Counted from the first letter of the stretch, positions 25,260 through 34,915 are shown. The stretch is 64,000 nucleotides of DNA from an uncultured Prevotellaceae bacterium (GCA_902780635.1 CACZGH010000016.1:20723-84722), one strand, 5' to 3'. Notes: generated by a model not told the origin, from the sequence alone. Made by a program: numbers and translations.

Positions 25260-27442
25260 GCATAACTATGCATACCTCCTAAAAGATAATTCACACCAAA
25301 ATAAGTGGTGATGACTGCAAGGAACGCACACACCATGTAGAGGTGGTAAAAATGGGGCTTGCGGAAGATACTCACAGAGGCCTTGTGCAATGGTACGGCA
25401 TAAACCATGAGGGTGATGAGTGCCCATGACTCTTTTGGGTCCCACGACCAGTAGTTACCCCATGACACATTGGCCCAGATGGCGCCAAGGAAGATGCCGA
25501 TAGCGAGCAGGAACACAGCGGGATAAAGCAGCAGTTGAGACAGGGCTGTAACCCGCTCCAGTTCTGCTCTTTTTTTATGGCTGATCAGGAAGAATGCCTG
25601 CACACCCAATAGCAGCTGCAGGGCGAACAGTGCGTAGGCACACATCACGGTCATCACATGCACAGAGAGCAAGGGCGACTGCAACACCGGCATCAGTGGG
25701 GTGATCTGTGAGTTGCTGCCTGCCAGCATAGAGACCAGGAGACAGAAAGAGGCAATCAGCGGGCCGAAGCCAGAGATGATGGGGAATGGCCGGCGGAAAG
25801 CAAAGGTCAACAACAACAGCACCCATGCCATGAACAGCATCGTCTCATGTCCGTTGCTCACGGGGATGTGTCCGCTGATCCACCAGCGCAGGCCCAAGAG
25901 AAGGGTGGTATAGATGGTCAGCAGCACGATGTACAAGAGCGATGTGGTCTTTAGCCACGTTCCTTTTCCCGCAGCGGTCATCATGACGATGCACAACAGC
26001 AGAGAGAGGGTCAGCGACAGGAAAACCGGCCATTTTTGGCTACGCAACGTGTTGTAGAAGATCTCCACTTTTCCGATATTTTGATGGGGCAGCGCATGGC
26101 CTGTCATCTCCTGTTGAAAGAGTTTTATTTTAGCGATGATTTCCATCGCCCTGTCGTGTTGCCCAGTCACGATACTCTCCGTCAGGAAGTCCATCGACTG
26201 TTTGATGAAGAATTGCTCCTTGACCGGAATCTCTTTTGGAAGTGACTGTCCGCCGGGCATGTACCAGACGATCTCATCGCCAGAGCGATAAGGGAACATC
26301 TTGATGAACTCTCCACGATAGAACATCTCCACGATATGGTATTTCTCATCAGCATCCATCAACGCCTTTCGGTCGACGGTAGGGTCACCACTTCGCAGTG
26401 ACTCCACGGCATCCTTCAGTTTGTATTCATGATACTCATTCAGAAAGTCGCTGTATGACGCCCACTGACTGTCGATACCCAGCAATCGCTGCACATCATG
26501 GCTTTTCACACGTATCAGCTTCTGCTTTTCCCACGGAGAGTAGTAAATCATCCAACTGACGAAAATCTCATCGGCAGAATATCCCTCCCATGAAGCTTTG
26601 CCCGACAGTTTGGTGACAAAGTCTGTGGCGACAGTGTTGATTGGACAGATGCGGTGGTTGTAGAGCACGTTGATGCTGCCTATACGGTGGGCGATGTCCT
26701 TGTCAACCGCTTGTAAGCCATCGTTGGCACAGAGAGGAGACGCGTAAAGGGCAAGAGGCAAGAGAATGGCCAATGGCCGCATGGCTTGGCGATAGAGCGT
26801 GCGCATCTGGGTCTGTCGTGACAGCAGGGTGAAGATGATGCCGACCAACAACAAGAAATAGCCCACGTAGGTGACAGCGATACCATAAGGGTCGTAGCTG
26901 ACACCAAGCACCACGCCCTCACCGTCGGTGTCGTAGCTGGACTGAAAGAGCCGATAACCGTCTTGGTGTCCGACGTTGTTCATAGAGACCACCAAGTCCT
27001 GTCCGCCATCGCACTGAATGATGCTCTGGTAGTCGAGCGGCGCATCAGTGCCTGGATAATAGACAATGCGAAACTCCTTGAGTGTCAGAGAGAAGGGTAG
27101 ATGCTGATAGTTTCCGTCCTTGTCTACGTACATCGAGGCAGGGATTGCGGTGCGAAGAGCAATGACCCCACTGCGTGAAAAAAGGTGGGTGATCAGTGCG
27201 CCTGCCAGTATCACCACAAATGACAAGTGCAATAAAAGGACGGCAGTCCGGTGATACAGACGCCGTTTGATGATATAGATGCAGGCTGCCACTGTCAGGG
27301 CAGCCCACAGGGCAGAGAACCACCATGCACCGTAGATATGCTCGGCAGCGAAACTGGTGCCACGATATTTCTCTATGATAGTAGCAAACCCTATACACAC
27401 GATGATGAGTGTGTATAGGGCATAAATCACTTTTTTATTCAC
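25256..27442 (-). CDS. ResB-CcsA fusion, system II cytochrome c biogenesis
   Basis: A 728-residue membrane protein. The first quarter has ResB-like hydrophobic segments (about 7-24, 41-58, 67-85) and a periplasmic loop, then another segment near 190-207. The C-terminal half is CcsA-like, with at least six membrane segments and the heme-handling WWD signature WGNYWSWDPKES (661-672). Conserved histidines flank it, for example SVHVMTVM and AVPLHKAS. It attaches heme to CxxCH proteins outside the membrane. The next gene upstream encodes exactly such a protein with two CxxCH motifs, 9 bp away, so client and maturation factor share an operon. Confidence 0.92.
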   Translation of the reverse strand: MNKKVIYALYTLIIVCIGFATIIEKYRGTSFAAEHIYGAWWFSALWAALTVAACIYIIKRRLYHRTAVLLLHLSFVVILAGALITHLFSRSGVIALRTAIPASMYVDKDGNYQHLPFSLTLKEFRIVYYPGTDAPLDYQSIIQCDGGQDLVVSMNNVGHQDGYRLFQSSYDTDGEGVVLGVSYDPYGIAVTYVGYFLLLVGIIFTLLSRQTQMRTLYRQAMRPLAILLPLALYASPLCANDGLQAVDKDIAHRIGSINVLYNHRICPINTVATDFVTKLSGKASWEGYSADEIFVSWMIYYSPWEKQKLIRVKSHDVQRLLGIDSQWASYSDFLNEYHEYKLKDAVESLRSGDPTVDRKALMDADEKYHIVEMFYRGEFIKMFPYRSGDEIVWYMPGGQSLPKEIPVKEQFFIKQSMDFLTESIVTGQHDRAMEIIAKIKLFQQEMTGHALPHQNIGKVEIFYNTLRSQKWPVFLSLTLSLLLCIVMMTAAGKGTWLKTTSLLYIVLLTIYTTLLLGLRWWISGHIPVSNGHETMLFMAWVLLLLTFAFRRPFPIISGFGPLIASFCLLVSMLAGSNSQITPLMPVLQSPLLSVHVMTVMCAYALFALQLLLGVQAFFLISHKKRAELERVTALSQLLLYPAVFLLAIGIFLGAIWANVSWGNYWSWDPKESWALITLMVYAVPLHKASVSIFRKPHFYHLYMVCAFLAVITTYFGVNYLLGGMHSYA

Positions 27443-27451
27443 AAATACGTT

Positions 27452-29158
27452 CTAGATGGATTCAATGAAATAGATGATCTGATCACGTTGTTTTTTGGAC
27501 AGGTTGCGGAACTGCACCACAGAGTTGTACGCATCACTGATGCCTCCCTCGTCCTTGCATCCATGCCACATGATGGCTTCCATGACGTTGCGGGCACGAC
27601 AATCGTGCAGACGCTCTATGCCACTGCCGCACTTGGCTGCCAACCCGCGTCCCCAGAGCGGGGTGGTGCGGCACCAGCCCGTACGTATGTCGTTCTTCAT
27701 CCACAGACGGTGCTGTACGAAGTCGGTGTAGGGCCATATCTTTTGATGAGGATACCTCGGCATGTCGCTGTCGGAGGTGAAGAATTTGGCGGGATCCTGT
27801 ATGTGGTCGTCGCCTGTCTGCCATGATGGACGGTGACACGAAGCGCAACCGATTTGGGTGAACAGACGCTTGCCTTCTTGGAAGTCCGTCGTCGTCGTGT
27901 TGCGGGCTGCTGGAACAGCCAGACCACGGTGCCAGATCATGAGGTTCTTGTACTGGGCGTCGGTCATCTCAGCGTCGAGCGATTTGCTGGTCAGATAGGT
28001 GTAGATGTCTTTCTGCAGGTCGCCGGTGTGCCACTCGGGGTGTGCCTTGGTGGGGTCTACACGGTTGATGTACTCGGTGAAGCCTGCTTGCACCTCTGGG
28101 TCTTGCGATGATTTCGTGGCATAGTACTTGCCAGCGAGATCAAGATAGTGGTAACGGCGGTCGGAACGGGTCACGTTGGTGATGTTCCAGATGGCGTTGG
28201 CTCCAGCGGCGTCGAGGATAGGACCGCGTGACATGGCGTAGGTATAGCGGCGCACATACTTGGTGCCGTCGCCCTGCAATGAGTTGCTGTAGTAGCTCTT
28301 CCAGGTGTTGGTAGCCTGGTCCCACATGGCGGGGTTGAGCGCGTCTGTGCGGCCGATGCTGTTGAAGTACTCACTCTCTGACTTCCACTGGGCGGTGATA
28401 TCCTCATCAGGGATGGCGTCGGTCAGTCCGGTGCCGTAGATGCCGATGGTCGACTCCAGCAGCACGCCGATATCGTTGTTGAATTCAGCTTCGGTGAGGG
28501 TGATGTCGGTACCGCCACGCTGTACCACCACGGGTGCATAGAAAGCTTGATAGGGGATGCTCACCTCTGGGTAAATAAGCGAATAGGTCTCGCCGTCGGC
28601 AAACTTGTTTCCCCACTCGTCGGTATAGTTATTCCACGCTATCTTGATTTGGTTCTCGTCGATAGGTGCCTTGAAGGGCTTCACGGCACCCGTCTGTGGC
28701 ATACCCGCCACGGAACGGATGTAGGCATTGGTGGTCTTGTCGTAGACGACGAGGAGGTAACCATTGCGGTGCATGTCGGCCTTGTATTCCGTCTGGCGAG
28801 CGCCATGTCCATATCCTGGATGGCAGTAGAGGCATCCGCGTCGCACATAGACAGGCCCCAGACCATGGAAAGCGCCGTCGATGTTGGTGTTGTAGTCTTT
28901 CTCAAAGAGATATTCTCCCTCGTTGAAGGCGGTCATCATCCCTGCGTTTTCCACAGCTTTTGAGGGCTGCTCAAAGGCGGTGGCGGTGTTCACCGTCGTC
29001 GTGCCGAGGAGTCCACCGGCGTAGTAGTCCTCAGGATAGTCTGACGTGGAGGGGTCGCCTATCTCCCATGTGGTGGGCTGGTTGTCATCATCATCAGAAC
29101 ATCCGGTGACGAAGAAGGTTCCGAGCAGAACCATTCCTATTAGAAAAGGTCTTTTCAT
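27452..29158 (-). CDS. Di-heme oxidoreductase (DUF1111-like) lipoprotein
   Basis: 568 residues. Lipobox FFVTGC (Cys20) predicts a lipid anchor. Two heme c sites are visible: GCLYCH (Cys109, Cys112, His113) and GCASCH (Cys438, Cys441, His442), as in the di-heme oxidoreductase (thiol oxidoreductase-like) family. HDCRARNVMEAIMWHGC near the end matches the family's conserved C-terminal region. Members commonly sit next to imelysin genes in iron-responsive loci, as here. The exact reaction is not established; electron transfer linked to iron uptake is a reasonable reading. Six bases separate it from the imelysin gene. Confidence 0.88.
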   Translation of the reverse strand: MKRPFLIGMVLLGTFFVTGCSDDDDNQPTTWEIGDPSTSDYPEDYYAGGLLGTTTVNTATAFEQPSKAVENAGMMTAFNEGEYLFEKDYNTNIDGAFHGLGPVYVRRGCLYCHPGYGHGARQTEYKADMHRNGYLLVVYDKTTNAYIRSVAGMPQTGAVKPFKAPIDENQIKIAWNNYTDEWGNKFADGETYSLIYPEVSIPYQAFYAPVVVQRGGTDITLTEAEFNNDIGVLLESTIGIYGTGLTDAIPDEDITAQWKSESEYFNSIGRTDALNPAMWDQATNTWKSYYSNSLQGDGTKYVRRYTYAMSRGPILDAAGANAIWNITNVTRSDRRYHYLDLAGKYYATKSSQDPEVQAGFTEYINRVDPTKAHPEWHTGDLQKDIYTYLTSKSLDAEMTDAQYKNLMIWHRGLAVPAARNTTTTDFQEGKRLFTQIGCASCHRPSWQTGDDHIQDPAKFFTSDSDMPRYPHQKIWPYTDFVQHRLWMKNDIRTGWCRTTPLWGRGLAAKCGSGIERLHDCRARNVMEAIMWHGCKDEGGISDAYNSVVQFRNLSKKQRDQIIYFIESI

Positions 29159-29164
29159 GGCTGT

Positions 29165-30361
29165 TTACTTTTTGATGTTCACAATCGACTGATAGAGTTT
29201 CCAGGCATTGTCTGCCAGTGTGCGGTAGGTAGCCAATACTACTTGGTCTACATAGTTGTCGTTGATGACCCGACATTGTGCCTCCACCGTACTGTTGCCG
29301 GCATATCCTGACAGCGTCTCAGAGAGTGCGCCCAAGGCCTCATCCAAATCGCCCAGCGCATCAATAGCCACTTTGCAGGAAGGATCAGAATAATACAAGG
29401 CAAACGGACTCTTCATGGCCTTGATCTTGGACAGGGCTGTTTCAAGTTGAGTCACCACTTTGTTGGCCTGGCTACTGAGCGTGGCATTGCCTGCGTTCTG
29501 GCAGAAGTAGATCAATGACTGCTGTGTGGGAGTGGTGGCTCCCATCTGTCCGAAGAGCGCGTTCTTGCAACTGATGATGTTGTCGTAGAAATCAGTGATG
29601 GAGTTGTAGGCGTAAGGAGACTCGATATAGGTGGCGTCCTCACCAGTATAGGGCAGGCCTATCTTTGAGTCGCCCACCTCGCCGATGATGTCCTGACAGC
29701 CGGAGATGATCTCAAGGGTGGCATCGAGGGCGGTGGCCCAGTCACCGGTGCCGGGGTTCTTGAAGGCCTTGCCGAAATTTTGGAATGAGCCCAGTGACCC
29801 TTCAGCATCGCCGTCGTCATTGATGGCATTGTGGGTGGCCACGTAGTTGAGGGCTATCTTGTGGCGCTCGGCATTGCTCTCTTTGGGGTCCCAGGCAGCC
29901 TCCAGCGTGGCTGTGGCGTTGTAGAGATCCTTGGCCACAGCGCAGATATAATTGTATTCCAGGTTGGTGATCTGGCTGATCTGGCGGGGCTGACCCTGAC
30001 GGAACAGCACATACTCCAGACCATGATAGCCTAAGATACCTGAATTGGCGGTCTTAATGAAGTTGTCGAGGTTAGACATCGCCTTCTCGTCACGCAGCAC
30101 ATCAGCCAGGTCGTTGGCGGCTACCGGCCAGGTGTCGGTGTGTGGGTCGATGGAGTAAACGTCGGCAGCTCCAAAAAGGAATGCCTCAGTGTTCTCCCAG
30201 TTGGCGCGTGCTTTTTTCCAGTCATCACAAGCCTGATTGAGGGCGGCCTGTGAACCTTCGATGGTTGAGTTGTTGTCTTCATCATCGCTTGAGCATGAAG
30301 CGAAACCTGTGGAAAGGACGACAGCCAAAGCTGCCATTTTCAATAGATTCTTTCTTTTCAT
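29165..30361 (-). CDS. Imelysin family lipoprotein (IrpA/M75-like)
   Basis: 398 residues, lipobox GFASC (Cys23), mature part all-helical. The family motif GxHxxE is present as GYHGLE (111-116). It was once thought proteolytic; the family is now associated with iron uptake and iron-regulated operons, and its direct ligand is unsettled. It is encoded between a porin-like protein (64 bp upstream) and the di-heme oxidoreductase (6 bp downstream). The four genes from 31823 to 25256 read as one iron/heme-linked operon at the outer membrane. Confidence 0.9.
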   Translation of the reverse strand: MKRKNLLKMAALAVVLSTGFASCSSDDEDNNSTIEGSQAALNQACDDWKKARANWENTEAFLFGAADVYSIDPHTDTWPVAANDLADVLRDEKAMSNLDNFIKTANSGILGYHGLEYVLFRQGQPRQISQITNLEYNYICAVAKDLYNATATLEAAWDPKESNAERHKIALNYVATHNAINDDGDAEGSLGSFQNFGKAFKNPGTGDWATALDATLEIISGCQDIIGEVGDSKIGLPYTGEDATYIESPYAYNSITDFYDNIISCKNALFGQMGATTPTQQSLIYFCQNAGNATLSSQANKVVTQLETALSKIKAMKSPFALYYSDPSCKVAIDALGDLDEALGALSETLSGYAGNSTVEAQCRVINDNYVDQVVLATYRTLADNAWKLYQSIVNIKK

Positions 30362-30425
30362 TTTATGATTGTTTGTTGATGTTGGTAATTCTTTGATAGA
30401 TGAATCCTTTCAACGTAAGTTGAGT

Positions 30426-31823
30426 TTATAGGAATTTGCCGCAGTAGGTGATACCTAAACTGACGCTGGGCTCGTTGTTGTAAGGCTGTTTGTATAGCGG
30501 ACTGTCTGAAGTGAGGCCATTGTTGTTCACCTTCTCGAAGAAACGATAGGAGTATTCTCCCTTGATGGTGACTTGCTTCACCGGCGAGTAGTTGAGACCG
30601 AAAGCACAACGGTATTTTTTCGTGTACTTGTACATCGACTCATAAGTGCCCGATGACATCGTGTCGTAGTACTCAAATCGTCCGAAAACATATAGTTTCT
30701 CCTTCTCCTGCCGCATTTTCGGCATTTGCGAGAAAACGTCGTAGCCCGCCTCAATGGCGTATGCCACCGCATTGCTGCCAATGTTGGTATAGTGGTGTGG
30801 GTTGCCATCCTGATATTTGTGGTGTGTCCAGTTGGCTTGGTTGTATGCAGAGATTTCGTCGGCATCACTGAAATGGGCGACATCCACATTGCCGCGTACA
30901 ATCCAGTTCCAGCGGTTGAGTGCGAAGTCGAGGGTGACGATGCCCAAGGCTCCTGTCACGTCATTGTATTTCGTGCCCGGTGTTCGTAGGGTGTTGCGGA
31001 AGGTGTAGCCATAGTAGCCGCTCAGACCGATGCGCAGTCCTTTGACACTATAGTTGTCGATGCGCAAAGCGCCGGCATAGTTGTTGGCCACCTTGAACTC
31101 ATAGGGACTGGTGGCACCGTAGTGTACGAAATTCTCTGCCGTGAAACTCTCGGAGTTGAGGCCTGAAAGCAGTTGAGCCTCATAACGCCAGTCTTTCAGC
31201 CGTCCCCACAGTGAGAGACCTACTTGGTGCCAGGTGTTGGGTAGAATGGTGGCCTCTCCTTCCGGGCGGTAAACCGTGAAAAATTGGTTGGGCTCATGGT
31301 AGGCATTGGAGTAACCGATGGGCACGATGATCTCACCGGCCTTGATGTTGAACTTGCCATCCCAGAACTCCTTGTTGATCCAGAACTGCTCGATGTTCAC
31401 CTCGCCGCCTTTTTCCACCTCGGCCTCATATTCTCCGGCCTCTTCTGCTTCTATCTCCACGGCAGTGCCGTTGCCACCATGCTCAAACTCTATCTCGGTT
31501 CCTAAAGACCAACCCTTACCCAGGTTATAGCCGATGTTGAGACAGACGTGTGGCAGGTCGAAACGTCCGTGGCTCTTGTCGTTAGCATAGTTCTCTGGCA
31601 TCTTATATCGGTTGAAACTCTGGCTGTAGAAGTTTCTGCTCATGACGGCCTCGCCATACCCGCCTATGTAGAGGCGTGATAGCGCGTCGTTCTTTTCCTC
31701 TGTTTTGGTCACTTGCTTTGTGGCACCACTGACGCCGTCCACCTGAAGGTCATCGGCATTCTGAGCCATTAAGCCAACAGGTGACAAGGCAAGTACGACA
31801 GTAAGTAAAAATGTTCTCATCAT
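30426..31823 (-). CDS. Outer-membrane porin-like beta-barrel protein
   Basis: 465 residues from ATG 31823 (31820 is equally possible). The signal peptide ends SPVGLMAQN. Aromatic-rich alternating strands, and acidic loops such as EIEAEEAGEYEAEVEKG, are typical of porins of the phosphate-selective O/P type. The C-terminus LGITYCGKFL is barrel-like but ends in Leu. A -7 box (TAATTTTG, complement of 31859-31866) sits only six bases before the first possible Met at 31853, so that Met would lie at the transcription start. The later Met is therefore chosen. As first gene of the imelysin operon it could import iron chelates. Confidence 0.8.
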   Translation of the reverse strand: MMRTFLLTVVLALSPVGLMAQNADDLQVDGVSGATKQVTKTEEKNDALSRLYIGGYGEAVMSRNFYSQSFNRYKMPENYANDKSHGRFDLPHVCLNIGYNLGKGWSLGTEIEFEHGGNGTAVEIEAEEAGEYEAEVEKGGEVNIEQFWINKEFWDGKFNIKAGEIIVPIGYSNAYHEPNQFFTVYRPEGEATILPNTWHQVGLSLWGRLKDWRYEAQLLSGLNSESFTAENFVHYGATSPYEFKVANNYAGALRIDNYSVKGLRIGLSGYYGYTFRNTLRTPGTKYNDVTGALGIVTLDFALNRWNWIVRGNVDVAHFSDADEISAYNQANWTHHKYQDGNPHHYTNIGSNAVAYAIEAGYDVFSQMPKMRQEKEKLYVFGRFEYYDTMSSGTYESMYKYTKKYRCAFGLNYSPVKQVTIKGEYSYRFFEKVNNNGLTSDSPLYKQPYNNEPSVSLGITYCGKFL

Positions 31824-31858
31824 ACGTAAGAAAATGTTTGTAAACTGATTCATGAGTG

Positions 31859-31866
31859 CAAAATTA
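31859..31866 (-). promoter_or_regulatory. -7 box of the porin-imelysin-diheme-CcsA operon
   Basis: On the minus strand the sequence reads TAATTTTG. It lies in the 212-bp divergent region shared with the hemerythrin-LuxR gene. An operator for that regulator could lie between the two promoters (31867-32035), but no clear palindrome was seen. Confidence 0.6.
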
Positions 31867-32035
31867 CTCCATCACAAGCAGGTGGACAATACCCAAAAAT
31901 TAGTATCCTAAATGGTAACAGTGGAAATTGGTACTCGGTTTTAATGAACTGAATACTATAATTTTATGATATCCTGCGATGAAACAAGTGTGATAATACC
32001 TGCAAATAATGATTGTGCTCGTCGGGGAAAAATTG

Positions 32036-32043
32036 TATCTTTG
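32036..32043 (+). promoter_or_regulatory. -7 box (TATCTTTG) of the hemerythrin-LuxR gene
   Basis: TATCTTTG lies 22 bp before the ATG at 32066, with TTGT around 32013 at the -33 position. The predicted leader is short. Confidence 0.65.
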
Positions 32044-32065
32044 CATCCGATAAAAGTATGTACCG

Positions 32066-33019
32066 ATGAAAAGAATGAAACTTTACGAGGCAGATGATAA
32101 GATGATCGATCTGATCGGTGATAACTATAGCATGCTGCAGGGACTGAATGCCTTTGGTATTCATCTCGGTTTTGGTGACAAAACTGTCAGAAAGATATGC
32201 GATGAGCAGGGCGTTGATTGCTACACCTTCCTCACGGTTGTCAACTTTCTGATCAACGGATATGCCCCCAAGAGTACGGACGACATGATCTCTGTGAAGA
32301 CATTGCTTGACTATCTGCGTGCCTCACACCGCTTTTTCCTGGATTTCCAATTACCATCCATTCGAAAAAAACTTGAAGAGAGCCTCAATCAAAAAGATAG
32401 CCTTTCTGTCTTGATACTGCGTCTCTATGATGAGTATGCCCACGATATCCGTCTTCACATGAAGTATGAGGAGAAGACCCTGTTTCCCTATGTCGAAGCG
32501 CTGCTACGGGGTGAACAAAAGGTGGATTACAACGTGGACATCTTCTCCAAGCACCATAGCGACACGAAGGGAAAGTTTCATGAACTGAAAAACATCATCA
32601 TCAAGTATCTTCCCCATGACGGACTCGCCAATAACCAGTTGACAGCCACACTTTATGACATTTATAACAATGAGGAATGGCTGTGCAACCACAGCAATGT
32701 AGAGGAAGTGCTGTTTGTGCCTGCCATCCGCATCCTGGAACAAAAGCTGAAGAATGACGATGTGTCGGCCCGGATCTCGAGCATCATCAACAAGGCCGAC
32801 AGTATGGAGTCTTTGTCGGAACGAGAGAAAGAAATCATCGTGTGCCTCGTCCAAGGTCTGTCAAACAAAGAGATTGCCAGCCAACTGTTCATATCCGTCA
32901 ATACGGTCATCACTCACAGAAGAAACATATTTAGGAAATTGCAGATACATTCATTGGCAGGTCTTACCATCTATGCGATTGCCAATAATCTGATAGACAA
33001 GCGATGTTTTACTGATTAA
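32066..33019 (+). CDS. Hemerythrin-like domain fused to LuxR-type DNA-binding domain
   Basis: 317 residues, cytoplasmic. Residues about 18-65 resemble the N-terminal part of RIC/ScdA iron-sulfur repair proteins (GFGDKTVRKICDEQGVD). A hemerythrin-like four-helix region follows (about 75-230), with candidate di-iron ligands His88, His126, His131-x3-Glu135, His163/164 and His209-x3-Glu213. A LuxR helix-turn-helix ends the protein (LSEREKEIIVCLVQGLSNKEIA, about 250-310). It looks like a one-component regulator sensing oxygen, nitric oxide or iron state through a di-iron centre. It diverges from the iron/cytochrome operon, its most likely target. Metal ligands are read from motif spacing only. Confidence 0.82.
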   Translation: MKRMKLYEADDKMIDLIGDNYSMLQGLNAFGIHLGFGDKTVRKICDEQGVDCYTFLTVVNFLINGYAPKSTDDMISVKTLLDYLRASHRFFLDFQLPSIRKKLEESLNQKDSLSVLILRLYDEYAHDIRLHMKYEEKTLFPYVEALLRGEQKVDYNVDIFSKHHSDTKGKFHELKNIIIKYLPHDGLANNQLTATLYDIYNNEEWLCNHSNVEEVLFVPAIRILEQKLKNDDVSARISSIINKADSMESLSEREKEIIVCLVQGLSNKEIASQLFISVNTVITHRRNIFRKLQIHSLAGLTIYAIANNLIDKRCFTD

Positions 33020-33076
33020 TGAGGAAAAAACATTAATAATGTCTCCTTATTTGTTCGTTCCTAACTAAAATATTGC

Positions 33077-33084
33077 TAACTTTG
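33077..33084 (+). promoter_or_regulatory. -7 box (TAACTTTG) of the GH43 gene
   Basis: TAACTTTG lies 36 bp before the first ATG (33120) and 48 bp before the second (33132). Either start would fit. Confidence 0.6.
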
Positions 33085-33119
33085 TAGGTGATATTTTAGT
33101 TAGGTAAAGAACCCTTTTT

Positions 33120-34799
33120 ATGATTACCATTATGAAACACTTTTTTCTTTTTCTTCTTCTGAGTTTGCTGAGTACGATGGGGGTAGCTCAGCCAGTAAGA
33201 GAAACCCCTATCAAGAACCCCATGCTGTGGGCCGATGTGCCCGACCCGGATGTCATCCGTGTGGGCGACACGTTTTATCTGGTCAGCACCACCATGCACC
33301 TGATGCCGGGCGCACCGGTGATGGCCTCGAAAGACCTGAAAAACTGGGAGACGGTGGGCTACATTTTCGACAAACTCACAGACTCACCGAAATACGACCT
33401 GTCTTTCTCTTTGCCCCTCGAAGAGCAGAAAGGGGAAGGTGTGGGAACGGTCTATGGCCGTGGACAGTGGGCCACGTCACTGAAATATCATGACGGCAAG
33501 TTCTGGGCGCTCTTGGCACCCAATGAGCGGGGCGCTATGGGCGATACCTATATCTTCACGGCTCCTCGGGCAGAGGGCCCATGGACCATCCACTCACGCC
33601 TGCGCCACTTCCACGATGCCACCTTGTTTTTCGATGATGACGGTACACCTTATGTCTTTTTTGGAACAGGCGAGATGTGCCAGTTGTCACGCGACCTGAA
33701 GAGCGTGGCCGAAGGCAGTCTGCGCCATTATTTCCAGCGTGAGGAAGAAGAGCGTGGACTGTTGGAGGGCACCCGTGTCATCAAGCACCAAGGCACCTAT
33801 TACGCCATGCTCATCAGCCAATCCTTTGGTACTGGCTTGCACCGTCGTGAGGTGTGTTACCGTACGAAAGATCTCAATGGCGTGTGGGAAAAGAACGTCA
33901 TCCTGGAGAGCGACTTCGGTGGCTTCTCCTATTTGGCACAAGGTACTATCGTAGACACCGAGGAAGGTGACTGGTATGGCATCATGTTCCAAGACCGTGG
34001 TGGAGTAGGGCGAGTGCTGACGCTCTCGCCCGTCCGCTGGATCGATGGTTGGCCGATGCTGGGCGATGAGAATTATAAAGTGCCCAGTGTGATGCGTCCT
34101 TACAAGAGTGGACAACCCGCGAAGGGCATTGTCCTGCCTGATGATTTCGAAAACGAAAAGTTGGGCTTGCATTGGCAGTGGAACCACAATCCTGTGGACA
34201 AGGCATGGAGCCTGACAGAGCGTCCTGGATATCTGCGACTCAAGACCTGTCGCATCGAGCCCAACCTCTATCTGGCACCCAACACGCTGACGCAGCGTAT
34301 GGAGGGACCGGCCTGTAGCGGATACATCTGTATGGACCTGAAAAAGATGAATGATGGTGACTGTGCAGGACTGGCAGCCTTCAATGGTGACAGTGGGGTG
34401 CTGACGGTGAAGAAAGACGGCAAGAAGTGGACACTGGTGATGAGCGAACAGAAAGTGAGCCTGACCGAGCGTGAGAAGGCTGTGACAAAGGTGGAGGAGA
34501 AGGTCGTTGAGACGGTCGATCTGACCAAGCTTGTCAATGCCAAACAGCCCAAGATATGGCTTCGGCTGGATGGAGATTTCCGCCCTGGCCAGCGCGGTGG
34601 ACGCGATGCCGCCAATTTCTACTATAGCCTCGATGGCATTCAGTGGACGCAGATAGGTACGAACAACTATCGCATGATATTCGACTATCGTCGCTTCTTC
34701 ATGGGCACGAAGTTTGGTATCTTCAACTACGCGACCAAGAAGGTCGGTGGTTATGTGGATGTCGACTACTTCAAGTATCATTGCGACGAGAAAGACTGA
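33120..34799 (+). CDS. Secreted GH43 glycoside hydrolase (beta-xylosidase/arabinofuranosidase-like)
   Basis: 559 residues, signal peptide ending MGVAQ; Met5 (33132) is an alternative start. The five-bladed propeller shows the three GH43 acids: Asp44 in ADVPDPDVI, Asp166 in FHDATLFFDDDG and Glu216 in LLEGTRVIK. From about residue 345 a beta-sandwich follows (LPDDFENEKLGLHWQWNHNP onward), as in two-domain GH43 enzymes. The family removes xylose or arabinose from plant hemicellulose. It is transcribed alone in front of a separate promoter at 34878. With GH30 and the pectin enzyme nearby, it supports growth on plant cell-wall glycans. Confidence 0.88.
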   Translation: MITIMKHFFLFLLLSLLSTMGVAQPVRETPIKNPMLWADVPDPDVIRVGDTFYLVSTTMHLMPGAPVMASKDLKNWETVGYIFDKLTDSPKYDLSFSLPLEEQKGEGVGTVYGRGQWATSLKYHDGKFWALLAPNERGAMGDTYIFTAPRAEGPWTIHSRLRHFHDATLFFDDDGTPYVFFGTGEMCQLSRDLKSVAEGSLRHYFQREEEERGLLEGTRVIKHQGTYYAMLISQSFGTGLHRREVCYRTKDLNGVWEKNVILESDFGGFSYLAQGTIVDTEEGDWYGIMFQDRGGVGRVLTLSPVRWIDGWPMLGDENYKVPSVMRPYKSGQPAKGIVLPDDFENEKLGLHWQWNHNPVDKAWSLTERPGYLRLKTCRIEPNLYLAPNTLTQRMEGPACSGYICMDLKKMNDGDCAGLAAFNGDSGVLTVKKDGKKWTLVMSEQKVSLTEREKAVTKVEEKVVETVDLTKLVNAKQPKIWLRLDGDFRPGQRGGRDAANFYYSLDGIQWTQIGTNNYRMIFDYRRFFMGTKFGIFNYATKKVGGYVDVDYFKYHCDEKD

Positions 34800-34877
34800 T
34801 TGGTAGGAGATTGAGGCTTTGGCTGAATAAAATGGCATGTTCGTAGAAAAAAATAGGTTGGTCACCTCTTTTCATAC

Positions 34878-34885
34878 TATCTTTG
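34878..34885 (+). promoter_or_regulatory. -7 box (TATCTTTG) of the 34916-38899 operon
   Basis: TATCTTTG with TTGG around 34858 at the -33 position, 30 bp before the ATG at 34916. Confidence 0.6.
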
Positions 34886-34915
34886 TCTGCATAAAAGCTA
34901 TAACAAGATAAAAAA

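Noticed and set aside
33687-34865. A 392-codon minus-strand frame over the GH43 gene
   Set aside because: Antisense shadow of a clear GH43 coding region; no recognisable motifs or start context.
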